DNA from: Linepithema humile
Lineage: Eukaryota; Arthropoda; Insecta; Hymenoptera; Formicidae
Reading direction: 5' to 3'
Length of the DNA: 64,000 nucleotides
Assembly: GCF_040581485.1 (NCBI RefSeq)
Contig: NC_090133.1
Location: 1,364,001 to 1,428,000, forward strand
Under the pieces are notes generated by a model, which worked only from the letters and a program-made list of their open reading frames with translations, had not been told where the DNA came from and made no database searches. Each line of letters starts with the position of its first letter. Within the stretch, counting starts at the first letter, position 1. Positions 11,110-24,742 of this stretch are shown here, piece after piece. Made by a program: the position numbers and the translations under genes.

Positions 11110-13878
11110 ATGCATTTCGCTATCGTAGAGAATTTAATAAGTTGTCTGCTATCTCGCTTCTTCCTTCCCATCCATCGCGGTGGAATGCATTCGATCCTCA
11201 AAACAGCACTTTCCGGTAAGTTATAAGCCAACATAAACGATCTACTGCAATATTATCCACGCTCGTAAAGAAGAGCTATTATAAGAGAAATATTATAAAG
11301 CGACGAACAAGAGACTGGAGTCTCGCAAGCGCATAATAGATTTTATATAGCTATGTTTCATTTAGAGTTATATTTCTTTGGAGTGATTTGACGCGTGTTC
11401 GCATTTAAACTGATAGTTGGAGAGCGGATTTTTTATAGTTTAATAAACTGTGCAGCTGTTTCATGTCGCATTCTTTTACAGCGCTCTTATAACATTTATA
11501 TTTTTGTATTCATATCCGTTATGTAACCTTTTTTCAAAAGACTTGAAGACGTCTTGTGTGTGTCTGACGAGCATGTTTGTTTACTGGCACAGCGCTGTAT
11601 ATTAATTACTTGTTGAAAAAACTGTCGCGAGCAAGAAAAATTTTCCCTCGATGCATATCCGGCTGTGTCACGACAAAGCTAATGTACTACAAAGCTAATA
11701 TATTCAAATTTTACATTTTTATTCATGATAAAGAGTCAGCATTTGAAAAATGTAAAATACGATCCACGAAACTGCAAGGGTAATTAAGCATTGCATAGGC
11801 GAAAAAAAAACCTAAACTTTTCCGCTCCATTTTCCGTAATAAAAATGCGATAGCGATTGCACGGCAAAGATGTGATTTGGAAGGGTCACTTGTCTCGTTT
11901 CAACAAACGTTTGTTCCCTGATACGTCGTGCTATCCGCTAATTATTTCGACATTGTTCGCGATCGCAGAATACCACGTTGTGCGTGCAATGTTTGTTAAT
12001 TAGTCGCGGCAGCATTCGATGGGCTCCGGTCGAACAGACCAGTTGTTTGCGTCCGAAACGTAATAATGCATCCGTGTTCCAAAACACGATACTCTCCATA
12101 AGATCCAATATTCACATTTACGATCGCTGCCAGAAAATTATTTACCAAATGTTCAAAATTACACGATATCAGTCGATATCATGGCTTTTCAAAATATATC
12201 AGAAAAGTTTCACCTTTGAATTCTTTGTTTAATTATTGATTAATTAGAATAACGCGCTGAAAAAATTGCAAATATTGTTGATGAAAAAAGATAAATTGTC
12301 TAATATTTTAAACCAAAATTATGTGAGATTGTGTGAGTTTCTAATTTCACATATTAATCAAGATAATTTGATTTTGACATCGAAAGTGAGAATTTACTTG
12401 CTGGTTGATTTATTAAAGATTTTGCGTCTACATGTTTCGTGTTACAGCTTATCGATTTATCGAGGACAATTATCGCGCCTGTTCGATATATATCGGTTAT
12501 TACCATGGTTAAGAGTAATTAGTGTTAATTGAACGAAGAGATGGAGAGAAGGAGAGTCATACCAGCTCTCGAAACCCGAGTGAACGATCGTTTAACGGCC
12601 AATTAAATCTCTCGCCAGGTTGCGCCGCTTCTCGCGACGGGATCACCGTTGTTTGCCGTTGTCTCCCGATTACCAACTATTCCAGGACCAATCCAGGCCT
12701 GGTGGTCAAACTGGACGAAGTGCGGTAAGTGTGACCAAAACGTTATTAGAGTAAGCGAACTAGTTTCGGCTCGGAATCCTTAAGGATTAATTCGCAAGAA
12801 GCTATTTTGGTTTCCGGTGAAACCGCCATCCGAATAACATTTAAGATATATCCTTTTGCCTTTTTATTTTGATAAATAAATATTTTATTAAATACATATT
12901 TCTTTTCTTTCCAGTTTGACATTATTTTTATTTATTTTTATACTTCACTTTTGAGAGAGTGCACTTATACTTCACTTTTGAGAGAGTGCACTTATACTTC
13001 ACTTTTAAGATTGCAATCAAAACTTTTGATTGCTTTTAAGTGAGCAGTAATTAAAAATATTAACTTAGTTGTCCATCACGGTACTATAACAATGAAAAAT
13101 AGTCTTGCGAGTTAATATACATACAGGATAAGTCCAAAGTCCTCTCACAAATTTACAAGCAATTCTATATTCTATAACACAAAACTAGCAAAGCTTATCA
13201 GAAAATTTTTTACGCCTGCAATTTTGACGACAGGATTTCGGACTGTATCTCCTTCCGAAACAATTTAAGATTTATGATAAAATAATGCAGAAGGAATGGG
13301 AGGAAAATTCCTACTTTGAAACAAGCGCTTACTTCTAATTGAATTATTTTTGGCTACATTTTCGTTCGAATCGAATTAGTATACAACTTTACTCGCGCTT
13401 TATCGCAACGCGAAACTCTCGGGATTCATCGAAGGAAAAAAATCTCCGCATGCCGAACGCATTTTCATCAAAGCGTTCTCGATGAAATTTCTGTTCTTTC
13501 TATCCTGCTTCTAAATGTAGCCGAGTTTCGTCTGGCAAACGGCGCAAAAGCATTCTTTTCTCTTGCCTTCTATTTCTCCGTTCTTACTTCCGTTAAATTT
13601 CTTTTTTTGCTCGCTTTTTTAATTTCCCGCCTACTCTTGTTCCTTTTTTTACCTGCCTTTATGTTGCAATATAAATCGATTTGATTTTACGACTGGCATA
13701 TATATAAAGGTGCGCGTGTAATCGGATTTTCATCGGGTTTTTCGTTTATGGCAGACGCGTGCGCGTGCCGTTGTCAAGCAGCCGCGAAGTAAAGGACTTC
13801 AATCTACGGCTGATATTCGTTCTCTACGCACCTGTTGAGCTTATTAACAAAGTGAATTTACATCTGCTTTCTTGTTAG
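11110..13878 (+). CDS. Low-confidence orphan gene candidate (three exons, about 111 aa)
   Basis: I do not recognise this protein. An open frame starting at ATG 11,110 runs without a stop to a good donor (G|GTAAGT) at 11,215. It can be joined in phase to a segment at 12,619-12,724 (acceptor CTCGCCAG, donor CG|GTAAGT) and then to 13,755-13,878 (acceptor after a T-rich tract and TATGGCAG, ending in TAG). All three phases agree, a TATAAAAG lies upstream, and AATAAA motifs occur near 14,055 and 14,081. The middle exon ends with the peptide PGLVVKLDEVR. Against it: no known domain, no clear signal peptide, ordinary-looking composition, and short exons of this kind arise by chance. A non-coding transcript or no gene at all are real alternatives. 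Confidence 0.18.
12939..13008. repeat. 27-bp tandem repeat (2.6 copies)
   Basis: Two exact copies of a 27-bp unit containing CACTTTTGAGAGAGTGCACT, followed by a partial third copy, end to end. A short perfect inverted repeat (GCAATCAAAA, one base, TTTTGATTGC; 13,013-13,033) follows directly. Confidence 0.95.
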
Positions 13879-15510
13879 ACACGTTTCTTCGGGCTAAGTC
13901 TTCAACGAGTGATGTATCGCGAAAAGTTAAAAGTGCAATATTGAAAATTGAAACCGCGCGATAAACGATAAAATTTCGACGCGAGGAAAAATCGATTTGA
14001 ACTTAATTAAAAAATTGAAAATAATGCCTATAAGATATAATTAAATTTCTAAAGAATAAATAAAAATAAAATTTCTAAAGAATAAAGAATAATTTGGTCC
14101 AGCAACACAGCTCGTTATTGCGTTGGCGGTATCGTCAGGTTCTAATTAACTCAACGCGTTAAAACTCTGCGCGAGCGCTCGTTTGGCACTCGAAATATCG
14201 TGTTATATCGACACCGCTAAATTCGTTGAAATATGCAATGCGCGTCGGCACAAGAGACAAGTATACTCGTGGGATCTTGATCAACCGGAAATGAAAATTT
14301 TAATTTCCGCGACGGGTGTCGTGTCGCCAACGCCTGTCATATACTGGATATTTCAGACCACAGTATTTCTCTTCGACTGTGAATTTCTCCGGAATAAAAC
14401 TGTAGATTTATTATATTTATTATTGGATAGCAAAATAACTTCTTTTTTTTAATATGATATTTGTTATAATTTTATCATTGATAAATATTAATAAGAACAT
14501 TCTTATATAAATATTATATAAGAACAAATTTGATAAAGTTTGAATTTCGTCTTTCTGCAATTAAAAATGGCTTAGTGACTTTCTGGTACTCTGTATTATT
14601 TATTCATCGCGGAAGAGAGTCGAATCACGAGAGCGGAAGCTCATTTCAAGCGCACGATCAACGCCGTCGGCGAACGGAAGAACTTGATGTCGAAATCGAG
14701 TCCGACGTTTCCACTGACTCGTGCGAATCAACGGCTGAATTATTCATCGACGACGGTGCCGTTGCCCTCCTTAAAGCGCTATCCGTACCCTTGTTTTACC
14801 TCTCGTTTGATCGCATCCGGATCGATAAGTCGATAAGCGGCACATTCGCTGATCGATAATGTAATATAGAGAATGTCTCGCTACTGACGCATCCCTTAAT
14901 GATACTCGACGCTCGTGTAATCGAACGGAGCGAGGTCGCACCACAACCTTCAGTTTTAAAAAGTTATATATACTCCGCGAACACATTTTCTCAAAAGTTT
15001 TCTATTAGTTTCAATGATGTACTGTGGAAAGTTTCGTTTTGTAGTAGCAATTTATGGTAGCACGAGTCATGGCGCTCAACACACATTATTATTTTAGTCG
15101 AAAAGTGTTTAGTCGAACAAAATGAGTAAACGAATTCGTCTTTAAGGTTAAGAAAGTAATGTTTACTTGAATAGCGGTAAAAGTCCGGAAAAAATCTGCC
15201 AAAATGGCTGTCAAGTGTCGTTGAATTATTAAGCGACAAATCTACCGAGCTCCCTCGAGCAGACGGTAAATTCGCAACGACTTCTTGTTACGTTTCGCGA
15301 GAAAGGACCGATAAACAATTCAGCGCTGCTCACGGGAAGAATCATGAGGGGAACAATAAAGGGGTAACGTTATTCTCCGGCGAGAGATCGAGCCAGCGAC
15401 GGGAATCCCTATTTATGGCGACTGTTCCGACACACACACGGAGTCCGGATATTCCTCGCGAGAATTCCGCGACGTACCATAAAGCACGCGGTCGATCCTC
15501 GATGGATGCG

Positions 15511-15604
15511 AAATCGATGGCTGTCCATCGTATCGCGTTGTACGGCAAATCGGACACGCAGCCGATTTGCCATACAACGCAATGCGATAACCATCGATCT
15601 CGCG
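15511..15604. ncRNA. Pre-miRNA-like hairpin candidate
   Basis: Left arm 15,532-15,553 and right arm 15,562-15,583 are complementary at 20 of 22 positions and flank an 8-base loop (ACACGCAG, 15,554-15,561). Beyond a small asymmetric internal loop, further pairing (ATCGATGG) extends the stem outward to about 15,513 and 15,597. In a minus-strand transcript the two mismatches become G-U pairs, giving 22 consecutive pairs. Size and shape suit a microRNA precursor or a small foldback element. I do not recognise either arm as a known insect miRNA. Confidence 0.4.
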
Positions 15605-16244
15605 AAACCAAAGCGGAACTTACGTTTTCTCGTCACTCATGATTCAAGGGTGCTCTTTTGAAGCGATGAAGAACGATGAAGAACGAAGGGTGAATAGGTT
15701 GGTTTTTGACACGCCGACAGGAAAATTGATACGCCAAAGATGAAAGGAAATTAAAATCATAATACGCTGCTTATTTCTGATTATTTATATTCTTCAAAAG
15801 ATTCGAAAATTGTAGCAGAGGACTTTAAATTCACTCCGCAAATTAAACAATCAGCTGTCGTATTTTTAAATACGCTTCTGTCGGAGCTTTTGGCTCTTTT
15901 TTTTTTTTCTTTTTAGAAAATAAAAGTGCAGCGAAACAGGACGCGCTCGATAGCTCGGCACAATTAAAATGCAGCTAATGCTTAAGCCGATTTCCGTTGC
16001 AGCATCCAATATACTCTCATCGGTCCTTTCTCCCTGTCTTTCTCTCGCTACAACTGAAAACATAATTGACTAAGCTCGCGCCGGTCGAAAGCACTTTTCG
16101 TTAAAAGCGGGCGAGTGTAACGCGAACGGACGAACTCTTTGCGTTTAATTTCCGCTCGATTACGTGCGAATGCGCATTAAAAAAGACGATTAAGGGATTT
16201 CGCGTCGCGTCGCGACGCATTTTCGTATCTCTTCAATTCTTCCG

Positions 16245-16274
16245 TCTCTCTCTCTCTTTCTTCTCTTTCTCTCT

Positions 16275-16317
<43 letters not shown>
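16245..16317. repeat. CT/TC microsatellite
   Basis: About 73 bases of nearly pure TC repeats with occasional extra T, equivalent to a GAGA-rich tract on the other strand. Confidence 0.95.
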
Positions 16318-19300
16318 ACTCTCGGGGTATTAAAGGCGAGAGGCGACACTCGGTATTACAGCGATTCAGCAACACTATCGCGTCGAGGCTTAACGACCGC
16401 AGATTCTGTCGCCAGTTTGGAGTCAATTTTTTCTCGGCAAAAATCTGATTGGCCGCTGATAACGGGATTATACGCGACTTCAAGAACAGTCTGTTTTTTA
16501 ATTAATGAAATAAAAGTAATTTCAGTTTTTAAATTAAAATCTGGTTACGAATTTCCTCGAAAAATGTGCAGGTGTTCTTTTAACTGTGGATTGCTCGGCG
16601 CACAGTTTTTCTTAACGAAAAAGTCGCGGATAATACTATACTCGCGTGATATTCTCCGGATATATCCTATAAATTGGGATCAAGTCAGGATATCCCACAG
16701 ATATCGTGTGTTATGCGGGTGCTCCAACTTGCGCGAACATCGGAGTATTAACCCTTAAACTGAAACATTAATCTCCGAAACTTAATCATAACTTTGAAAT
16801 TCATGAAATAAATTTATGTCTGTTTGTCTTTGTAGATGATGAATTAGTTGATAGGTTTATGTCGTAATTCTTTTGTATCGCGAGTTTCAAGGAGTAACGA
16901 AAGCGCATTCAGAAGTCGTGAAAAGGTTTTTTTTTTTTAAAGCTAATAGGTCTCAGAAAGGATTTATTACGTTTTAGCAGACTGATGTAGTCTGACTATC
17001 GGATCGGCAAGAAGAAACTGCGCAAAGTATCTGAATATTATCAGCTGCATGCAGCCGATTTCCCACTCCCCTTCTTTTCCACAAATAGCAAAAGATTCCT
17101 CGCTGTTTCGCGATAGCATCGATTTCCCATTTCTTTCGCTTTGTTGTCGAAATAGGAATCGCGTCGTTATTACATAATCATTTTAATGTCTGGAGTGCTA
17201 ATACAAATGTGATCAGTATTTTTATCGTATACATTTTATTAATAACAAATAACAAATTTTAAATACTGAATATTTACATATTCTTTATTTGCACATCTTT
17301 GGATTTTTCCGCGGCAAAATTTTTAATTGAAATATTTTGCAATATTTGTTTAATAGAAGTTTATTAAATTAAATTGTACTAAATTGAAGTTAATAAAATA
17401 TAAATCAAATGGAATAATGACAATATTAATTAAGTCAATAATATCTTTTTAGCTACATTACTCAAGTTAAAATTTCATTAAAATAATTGCGAATGCCAAG
17501 ATTAATAAATAATTTCGCGAGGATTGATGTAATTTTTCGTTATCACATGCTCATTGTGTCTCGTTCCGACGAAGCAAGTATAAAAGGCACATTTGAATAA
17601 AAAAATGCAAGGGTATTATGTGCATATTTTTTTTATCTTTATCGACTTTATGCGCTCTTTTTTTTTTTAAAGCCGATTTTATAAAGGCGCTCTCTCGCTT
17701 CGAACACAGCTGGGCTTTGGATGCGAACGGTCTCTAATTACTTCGCCCTCTTTCCAACGATATTCTGTTTATTTCTCGGTAGAGGGACTGTCTAGCGTAT
17801 AAAAGCGGCCGCGAACGACAACAAAAAGAAACGATGCCAATACAAATACGCGAATAGGAGGAGCGGTATTGAAAAATTGAGTGCTTCTGTGCAAAGCTTG
17901 GGAACGCGTTTGGATCGCGTTTATCCTTTTGCCCCTCGTTTCTGCGACGGGGATTTGGGGACGTTTCTATATATTTTTGACTGTTCTCCGGACCGAAAGG
18001 TCGCCCGTGGAAAATATCGTGCGACGTACTCATGCGAATGTACGACAGTACACATTTAAGCGAATATATACTTCGAAATAATAACCAACTTTTGCATTTT
18101 CAACGAAGTAATTACTTTTTGTAAATTACATTTGTGTACGATATTTTATATCTAGTTACATTTGTTGTCTCGTATATGAAGAACTATTTTTTCATTCTTT
18201 AATTAATATATTTTGTGTAATAGAGTCCATTATTCTGAGTATATACATACATAATTAAATCATTCGTTGGACTGAAAAATTTTTTCTGAAAAGAGAACGG
18301 TATATTTAATATTTTATCTTGAAAAATTATTTTATTTAGAGAGAGATCAGAAACCAGGGAATAGGAAGTTTAATAATTTTAACGCTGTTTGCACTCCGAA
18401 CTCCATCCCTCTCTCGATAACGCCAGGATAAATTAAACTCGGTTTCCTCGTTTCGGTCGTAAAAACTGGTAAAAGTGAGAACTGCCGCGACGACAAGTGC
18501 GTCGGTCGTGCCACATACATTAAATAGAGTAAAACTTATCAGGTGCATTGCTTTATGCAACGCTACCCTCGTTTCTCTTCCGCATCTCTCGCTCCGGTGT
18601 TATGGAGATGCAAAGTGCATACATACGTACGCACTGCAACCACGTATTTTATCGCTCGCTTCTCGCCGAATGTAGGTTACATCGTGGGCACGATACTCGA
18701 CAAAAGCGAAAGCAAAAGGACGTAAAAGCCAGTGCGTTCGAAAGAATACCGCGCGCAATCTCTGTGCGATGCAACGGTAAAAGAAATTTACGGTCGTAAA
18801 ATGCAACATCATCGTTTTCCGCGGACGTTTTCGACGAAATATAAATCAACTTGTCGAAAACAAGTATATTTTCACGAAATTTTCTTGATTTATTTCGTCT
18901 CTGTAAAGAAAATTGCCAGAATCGAAGATTGAATTTACGCGGAGAGAAAATTCCAAAAGATTGCGAGACAGAAAGGACAGAAAATATAATTTTGGAGAAT
19001 ATTATTTAGTGATATTGGTGAATTTTCGTTCTCTCTCATCTTGCGTTTTGCTATTTATGATTGTCAAGGAAAGTGGTCGAATATCAATACTTAAAATAAC
19101 AATAATAACAATGACGACAACAATTGTTGTGCAAACGCATTGACTATGGAACATGATAATATTCTGTAAATGTTTATTCATTGAATTTCCTGTTTCGCAA
19201 CCGCGGAAGTTATAGCTTTAGACGGGAGCCTGCAGTTCGGCGTGCAAGGAGGTTAAATCTATTTCTCCGCCTCTCTTCTCTGGTCTGCTTCGGTTTCAAG

Positions 19301-22300
19301 GCATTCTCGATCCGAGTATCGAGAGCCCGCTGGCCATTTCCGCCTCCCGTCGTCGCAATCCACGCACGTTTCTAATATCCTGAAGCGTCGAAAAGTACGA
19401 TAAGAGATATTTCTCTACAGATATTTCTGAAGACTATTGATTTTTTCGAAACGCCTTGCACCCGCCTACGCTCCACTGGAAAAATTACATTAGATGCTTT
19501 CTGTTTCCCTTATCGCGATCTTTAGCAGAAATGTAGAAAGTTCCGTAATTGACTCGAAATTGAAGAGAGTTTTCCTCGTTTCTTTCTCCTCATTATTTAA
19601 TGCTCGCCTTGATCCATTGCCGAAAGGTCTTTTCAAATGCAAATCCCAGATATAAGGGATGTCGCGTTATCGTCAGAAAATGGACACGTAATATTATTTC
19701 TCGTTTATCTTCGTGAAAATGTCACAACACTAGCTCTTAAGTTAGAAGATGAAAGCTGATTAAATCATTTTCATGAATTAAGCTCCAAAGTTATAAATAA
19801 CTAAGGTCGTTATTTACTGAGTTCTTATTCTTCAGGATAAATTAAAGTTTATCTAAAATTTAACTCTTCTTCTTCTTCGATCTTTGAATACTTTCAATTA
19901 TTTTAATTTAATTAAATTTATGTATGTTTTTATTTTATTTTTTTCTTTAATACAAAAAATTTGATCTCGCTATTAATGTCTGTTGAAGACTCTGATTATT
20001 GTGATATTTCGATCACATCGGCCGATAAATTATGCTTGTCGGAGTAATGGGCGAAACGTAGTGAAATGCAATACACGTGGGTTATTTAAAAAGCCGTTTA
20101 AAAATTCGTTACGAGCCATTGCCCGCGGGCATTCGATATAAATCGAGAACGATCGCCATGCAAACGACGGGTTTGTTATAAAAAAAATCTATTTTTAGTA
20201 CGTGACCGACAAATTAAATTGGGCAGCTTTTATATGAACCGACTGTTTTTTTTGCAGCGCCATTTTCCTGATCGAGATTAAGAATCTTGGAGTAATTTTC
20301 ATCAAAATCGCCTGTGGATCTCGTTTCCGTCATTTCTTTTTACGATTATCGATTGCGCGCTTACTCATCGCCCGCCAGGTTGCTACCGGAGACATTGCAT
20401 TATTCTAAAACCACTTCCATTCATAATTCAAATCACAAATATGATAATGCGCGTAAATACGAATTATTACATTCATTAATAATTCATTAGAAATTCGGAT
20501 CATAGCGCGCGGTGTGCACTGCAGCATTTCGGGCGATTTCGGGACACCTTGTAAGTGGATTCCGTTGCGAATTCTGTCGGGAATAATGGATCGTCTAAAA
20601 TAGTTCTAGACTGAGACGCCAGACTCCGCGAAACGCAGTCTTCCGTTTCAAATGCGAGGGAAATCGATCGGTTATATTTGTGCTGCGAGATCGCGTGGAT
20701 AAACTTCATTTGAACGCTTCTTGCCGCGGAGTATCCCAGCGGATAATAATTCTCCGGTTCTAGCCGGAGCAGTCGTCTTGAATTATGATACGTTAGAGAC
20801 CAGAAAAATTGTTTGGGGATTGTGCACGCGACCGAAATCGGACAAAACGTGTTCGGATTTAACGATTATCGGGCACGAATAACCGAATATTTTGCGTAAC
20901 TCGATTTATACATTCAACAACATGATAAATTAATCTTGTCGCATCACTCTTTCGGGACGGGCTTCAATAATAAACTCTTACGCGAAAAATATTGTTATTT
21001 AAATCTGTCACGCATTTGTAAAATCACATCTCGCGTCTCGATCAAATTCACTCTTTATTATTTATGATAGCAAATTTTATTCACAATCCTCTCGCGCGCC
21101 ATGTAATATTGAATGCGTTTGAGAAATCAGGATACACACATAAATCAGTATGCGCGGCATGTATAATCATAATTCTCTCGCGGATTATTTGCAGATTATC
21201 TAAAGCAGACTTTGTCATAATCAATAATCGCCGATCTGATTGTTCGGAGTGTATTTCTGCGTTGTTTACGTTGAATAAATTTTTTTGCACGTCGTGGTGA
21301 AAAGGCAAAAGACCAGCGGCAGAGCACTTTAATACTTTTCACGTTATTAAGTGGGTAAATGGGCGGTATGGTTTGACCCGTTTAGCCGGATTCCACCCTG
21401 CTTTATCCCTGCCTCCCCCCTTTCCGCGACGATGTTCGCGCAGAAACGATATCGAACGAACCCCCCGGCGGGCGGGTTTGCTCTCGCGAAAATTTGTCCC
21501 GTTGATAATAACCAGCCGGCCGATGAAATCAATGTAATCAAAATGACATGAGACAATAAAAGCGAGCCGGAATTTCATTTTCGCGACGCGCGATGTTTGT
21601 CCGCGTCCATGGTCGTCAGATCCGCACAACCGATGGCCCCGATGGTCCGACAAATCGGAATTATTTCTCGCTGCGAGACGATAAATCGAACGATTAAATC
21701 TCGCTCGGGAGGGGGGCCGGACCATCCCGGTCAAAACGTAACGCGCTGAAGCGAAATTAAAAGGGTCGCTCTCGCGGATTCATGGTTCCCGTGTTGCAAA
21801 TCGCGTTACGTGCACGAGTTGGGGTAAATTGCGAAATTTCGCGAATACTACCGCGTAGACGTCGTAATTAAAATTTCGCCATCGATGCGTAACGCTTTAT
21901 TATGAAAGGACAATAATTGCCATGGAAAATCATACACAACGAGCGATTTTTCGACTCACAAGAATGTTGAACATCAGAAATTCTAAAAGTGTATTAAGTG
22001 CTTTTAGAAAAATTGTTCCGCGATATTTTTCTCGCTGCGCCTTGTTGTCGATCGTGGCCGAAATGGCGAAATTTTCTCGAGTGATTGTTGACCTTCGAGA
22101 AGAGAATGGATTCGGTCGGAAAGAAAACCGCGATCTTACGGTGTTTTGCATCGGGACAATGCATCCATCCAGGGAGTTTTCGACCCCCTGGAAACACTTC
22201 ACTGCTCCTCTCCAGACATGTCGCCAAAAGGCGACTTCTTTCCTCTTCGAGGGACGAAGAATCGCCTGAAAGGACATTATTTTCAGACGATCGATAACAT

Positions 22301-24742
22301 CTAGAGCGCCGTAACCGAATCCCCGAAGAAGAAAACTTGCAGTGCTTCCGCGAAAGTGGAGGGACTTCGCGAGGAATTTATTTTCGCGGAGACAATCGGA
22401 ATTGCGAGTTCGGAGAACCGCGGAAACCGGGAACTGTCGGCGAGCGAGCGACCGGGAAAAGTCAGAGAAGTAGGTCCTTTGTCTTTATTATTTTTCGGAC
22501 GATATAGCGCGCTGGGAAAAAGGACTCGAAAACATTTGCGGGAAATCTCGGCGAGAACGAGATACAGAAAATCAATAGAGATTTTGGGAGAAAACGTATT
22601 TTCGATACCGTTTTCGCTGGCAAACTCGATTCTAAAATTTACAATGAACCTTCCGCTAATTCTGGCACACCCCCGTGCACAGCGGACGCTCAGGCCGCGC
22701 TTTGGCGCGCGGTCAAATTAGATTCGACATTTGTTTAACTTTCAATTGAATGCGGTTTAGATCGCGCGCGGGCGCGCACGGGTGCGGGTTTTCAATTAGC
22801 GTGGAAACTCCACGCACAAGTCGTACTCGCTCGTATGCACTCGATGTTGTACGGGCGCTTCCCGATTTCCGATTTCCGGCGCTCGGTTTCCTACAGCCGC
22901 TTCATCAAAAATCGCCGGGCCATAGAGTACATATCGACATTCATTGCGAGGCGAGCGACACAATCGAATTATTGTTCTGTGAAATTTCGAATTTATCAAA
23001 AATTCGCTTTGATCGAATCTTGTTTTTTTTTTTTTTTTTTCACGGCGACGTACTTTTAATATTCACCGTGTGCGAAACGCGTATCCTCGAGGTATCCTCG
23101 CGGCAAGAAATCGCCGTTTTTTGTTTTCTACGCTGTCAACGTAATACCACTTTAACGGGTTGGCGCTCTTCAGAAGCGGCGCAATAAGGGAATTTCGTCA
23201 CGGGACAAAAAGCGGGAAAGAGAGAGAGAGAAAGATAGGGAAAGAGCGCACGGTCGCTGTCGAGGTAAGTGAGCTTGACCGCTGCTTTCTGCTCGCGACG
23301 TGCAGTTTCAAAGTTTTCGCCAGCTGCATTCCAGCCCGGCCATCTCGATCGACTTTCAATAGCGATAGCGGAGAACAAAGCCGAATCTCGATAAACTGCT
23401 GGGTTCACTTAAGTGGAGTTTCATTTACGCGATAATGAACGATACGAGCGAAGTGATGCAAATTCGTTTTTAATCGTGGGATATAAATTGCGTCACAAAA
23501 CACGCTCGTCACCAAACGCGCTCCGTTTGTTGCAATGCAAATTTGCTGCGTAACGTTGATTCGCCTTTTTTTTTGTCTCTCGAGCGGGAAAAAAGGTATG
23601 AATACATAATCGGAGAAGTATAAACAATCGGGACATTTAAAATGGAATGTAAAATAGCCCGAGGACATTCGATAATATGGCGTAAAACCTCTCGGCTGAA
23701 TTGGAAATTAACGTTGTAAACACGAGAACAGCGGCTAAAACGGGCGACATGAGCAATGAAATTACAGAATCTCCTATTATTATTGCTATTATTATTGTTA
23801 TATATTACCATTGTTAATACTATATATATTATTATATGCTTCGTGATTCTATTACTACACAGCGATGAATATCAATCGCGCTATTGAATAATAAATCGCG
23901 AAAGCGTCGATCCAATTTCAAAAAATCGCATATTTTACAACAGCGAAAATTATAATTGCGCGAAAGCTATGGTCGAATTTTTCGTTTCGTCGTTTTCACG
24001 CTTTTCTTTTTTTTTCCTTTTCCTTTCCAGTTTATTGCTTTTTTCCGTCGTCATTGATATTACAGCTGCCATAATTTCGGATGTGTGGAAGCACTTAACA
24101 TTCTCCACTTTTCCTAAATTGAATTTATAATGTATATCTTTTGTTTTCATCCGTTTCGTATGCGGCTATTGTTCTGCAGTTTTCGCGATTAAAGTTTAAA
24201 TTGCTCGCGAACGAATTTGATACGATGGCTGAGCCTGATGGAAGCGGGACGCTTGTGATTATACACGCGAAAGGTAGAAGTCAAATATTTGATGGACATC
24301 GTAACTTTCGGCTGGATTCGCTCCGCGCTCCGGCAAAAAGAGGATAGGATCGCCGCTTTTCCTACCATTGCGTGTCGCAAATTACTGTTCGGTGAAATCG
24401 AAACTCCATCATCAAGATGTATAGCGGAGTAATAATTCAACTTGTTATTTCCGAAAGAATTTTTTCTAGTTTGATTATCTAATTTTGAACAATTTAAATA
24501 CACAGATGGATTTTCCGATTATGTTTGATGATTTCAAAGTTTATTATTATTATTTTATATCACAAGAGTTAAATATACTTTGACCGATATATTTCGCATC
24601 TTTCTATTAATATTGATATTCTGTTGGTTGATTCTTTGAGTTGTTATTGCCGCGTGTATTTACATTCGCGTTTCGCTAAAGAAATTATTAGAGTCTTAAA
24701 AATATTGTAATTTTTTTTATAAACGCCGCATCTTTATAATTA

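Larger units (their letters stand above)
13879..24742. other. Region without a recognised gene
   Basis: No exon of a known family was found on either strand. The stretch holds a duplicated ATTTCTAAAGAATAAA motif (14,045 and 14,071), a strong hairpin (15,511-15,604), a CT microsatellite (16,245-16,317), a T run at 23,023-23,040, and an isolated strong donor-like CGAG|GTAAGTGAG at 23,264 that could end a non-coding first exon of a + strand transcript such as Tpst. Open frames here (for example 14,530-14,859, 21,339-21,734 and 22,356-22,721) show no family resemblance. Confidence 0.55.

Noticed and set aside
14530..14859. 109-codon + strand open frame with an acidic Ser-rich stretch
   Set aside because: No splice context, no recognised domain and ordinary flanks; treated as chance.
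21339..21734. Overlapping open frames on both strands
   Set aside because: The frames mirror each other in GC-rich DNA and match no family.
22226..22241. GTCGCC AAAA GGCGAC hairpin resembling a bacterial terminator
   Set aside because: Six-bp stem without a U tract in a eukaryotic sequence; chance-level.
23264..23272. Strong donor CGAG|GTAAGTGAG as the sole Tpst first exon
   Set aside because: Plausible but 3.4 kb away with no supporting features; the donor at 26,223 is closer and sits in CT-rich promoter-like DNA. Left undecided, not annotated.
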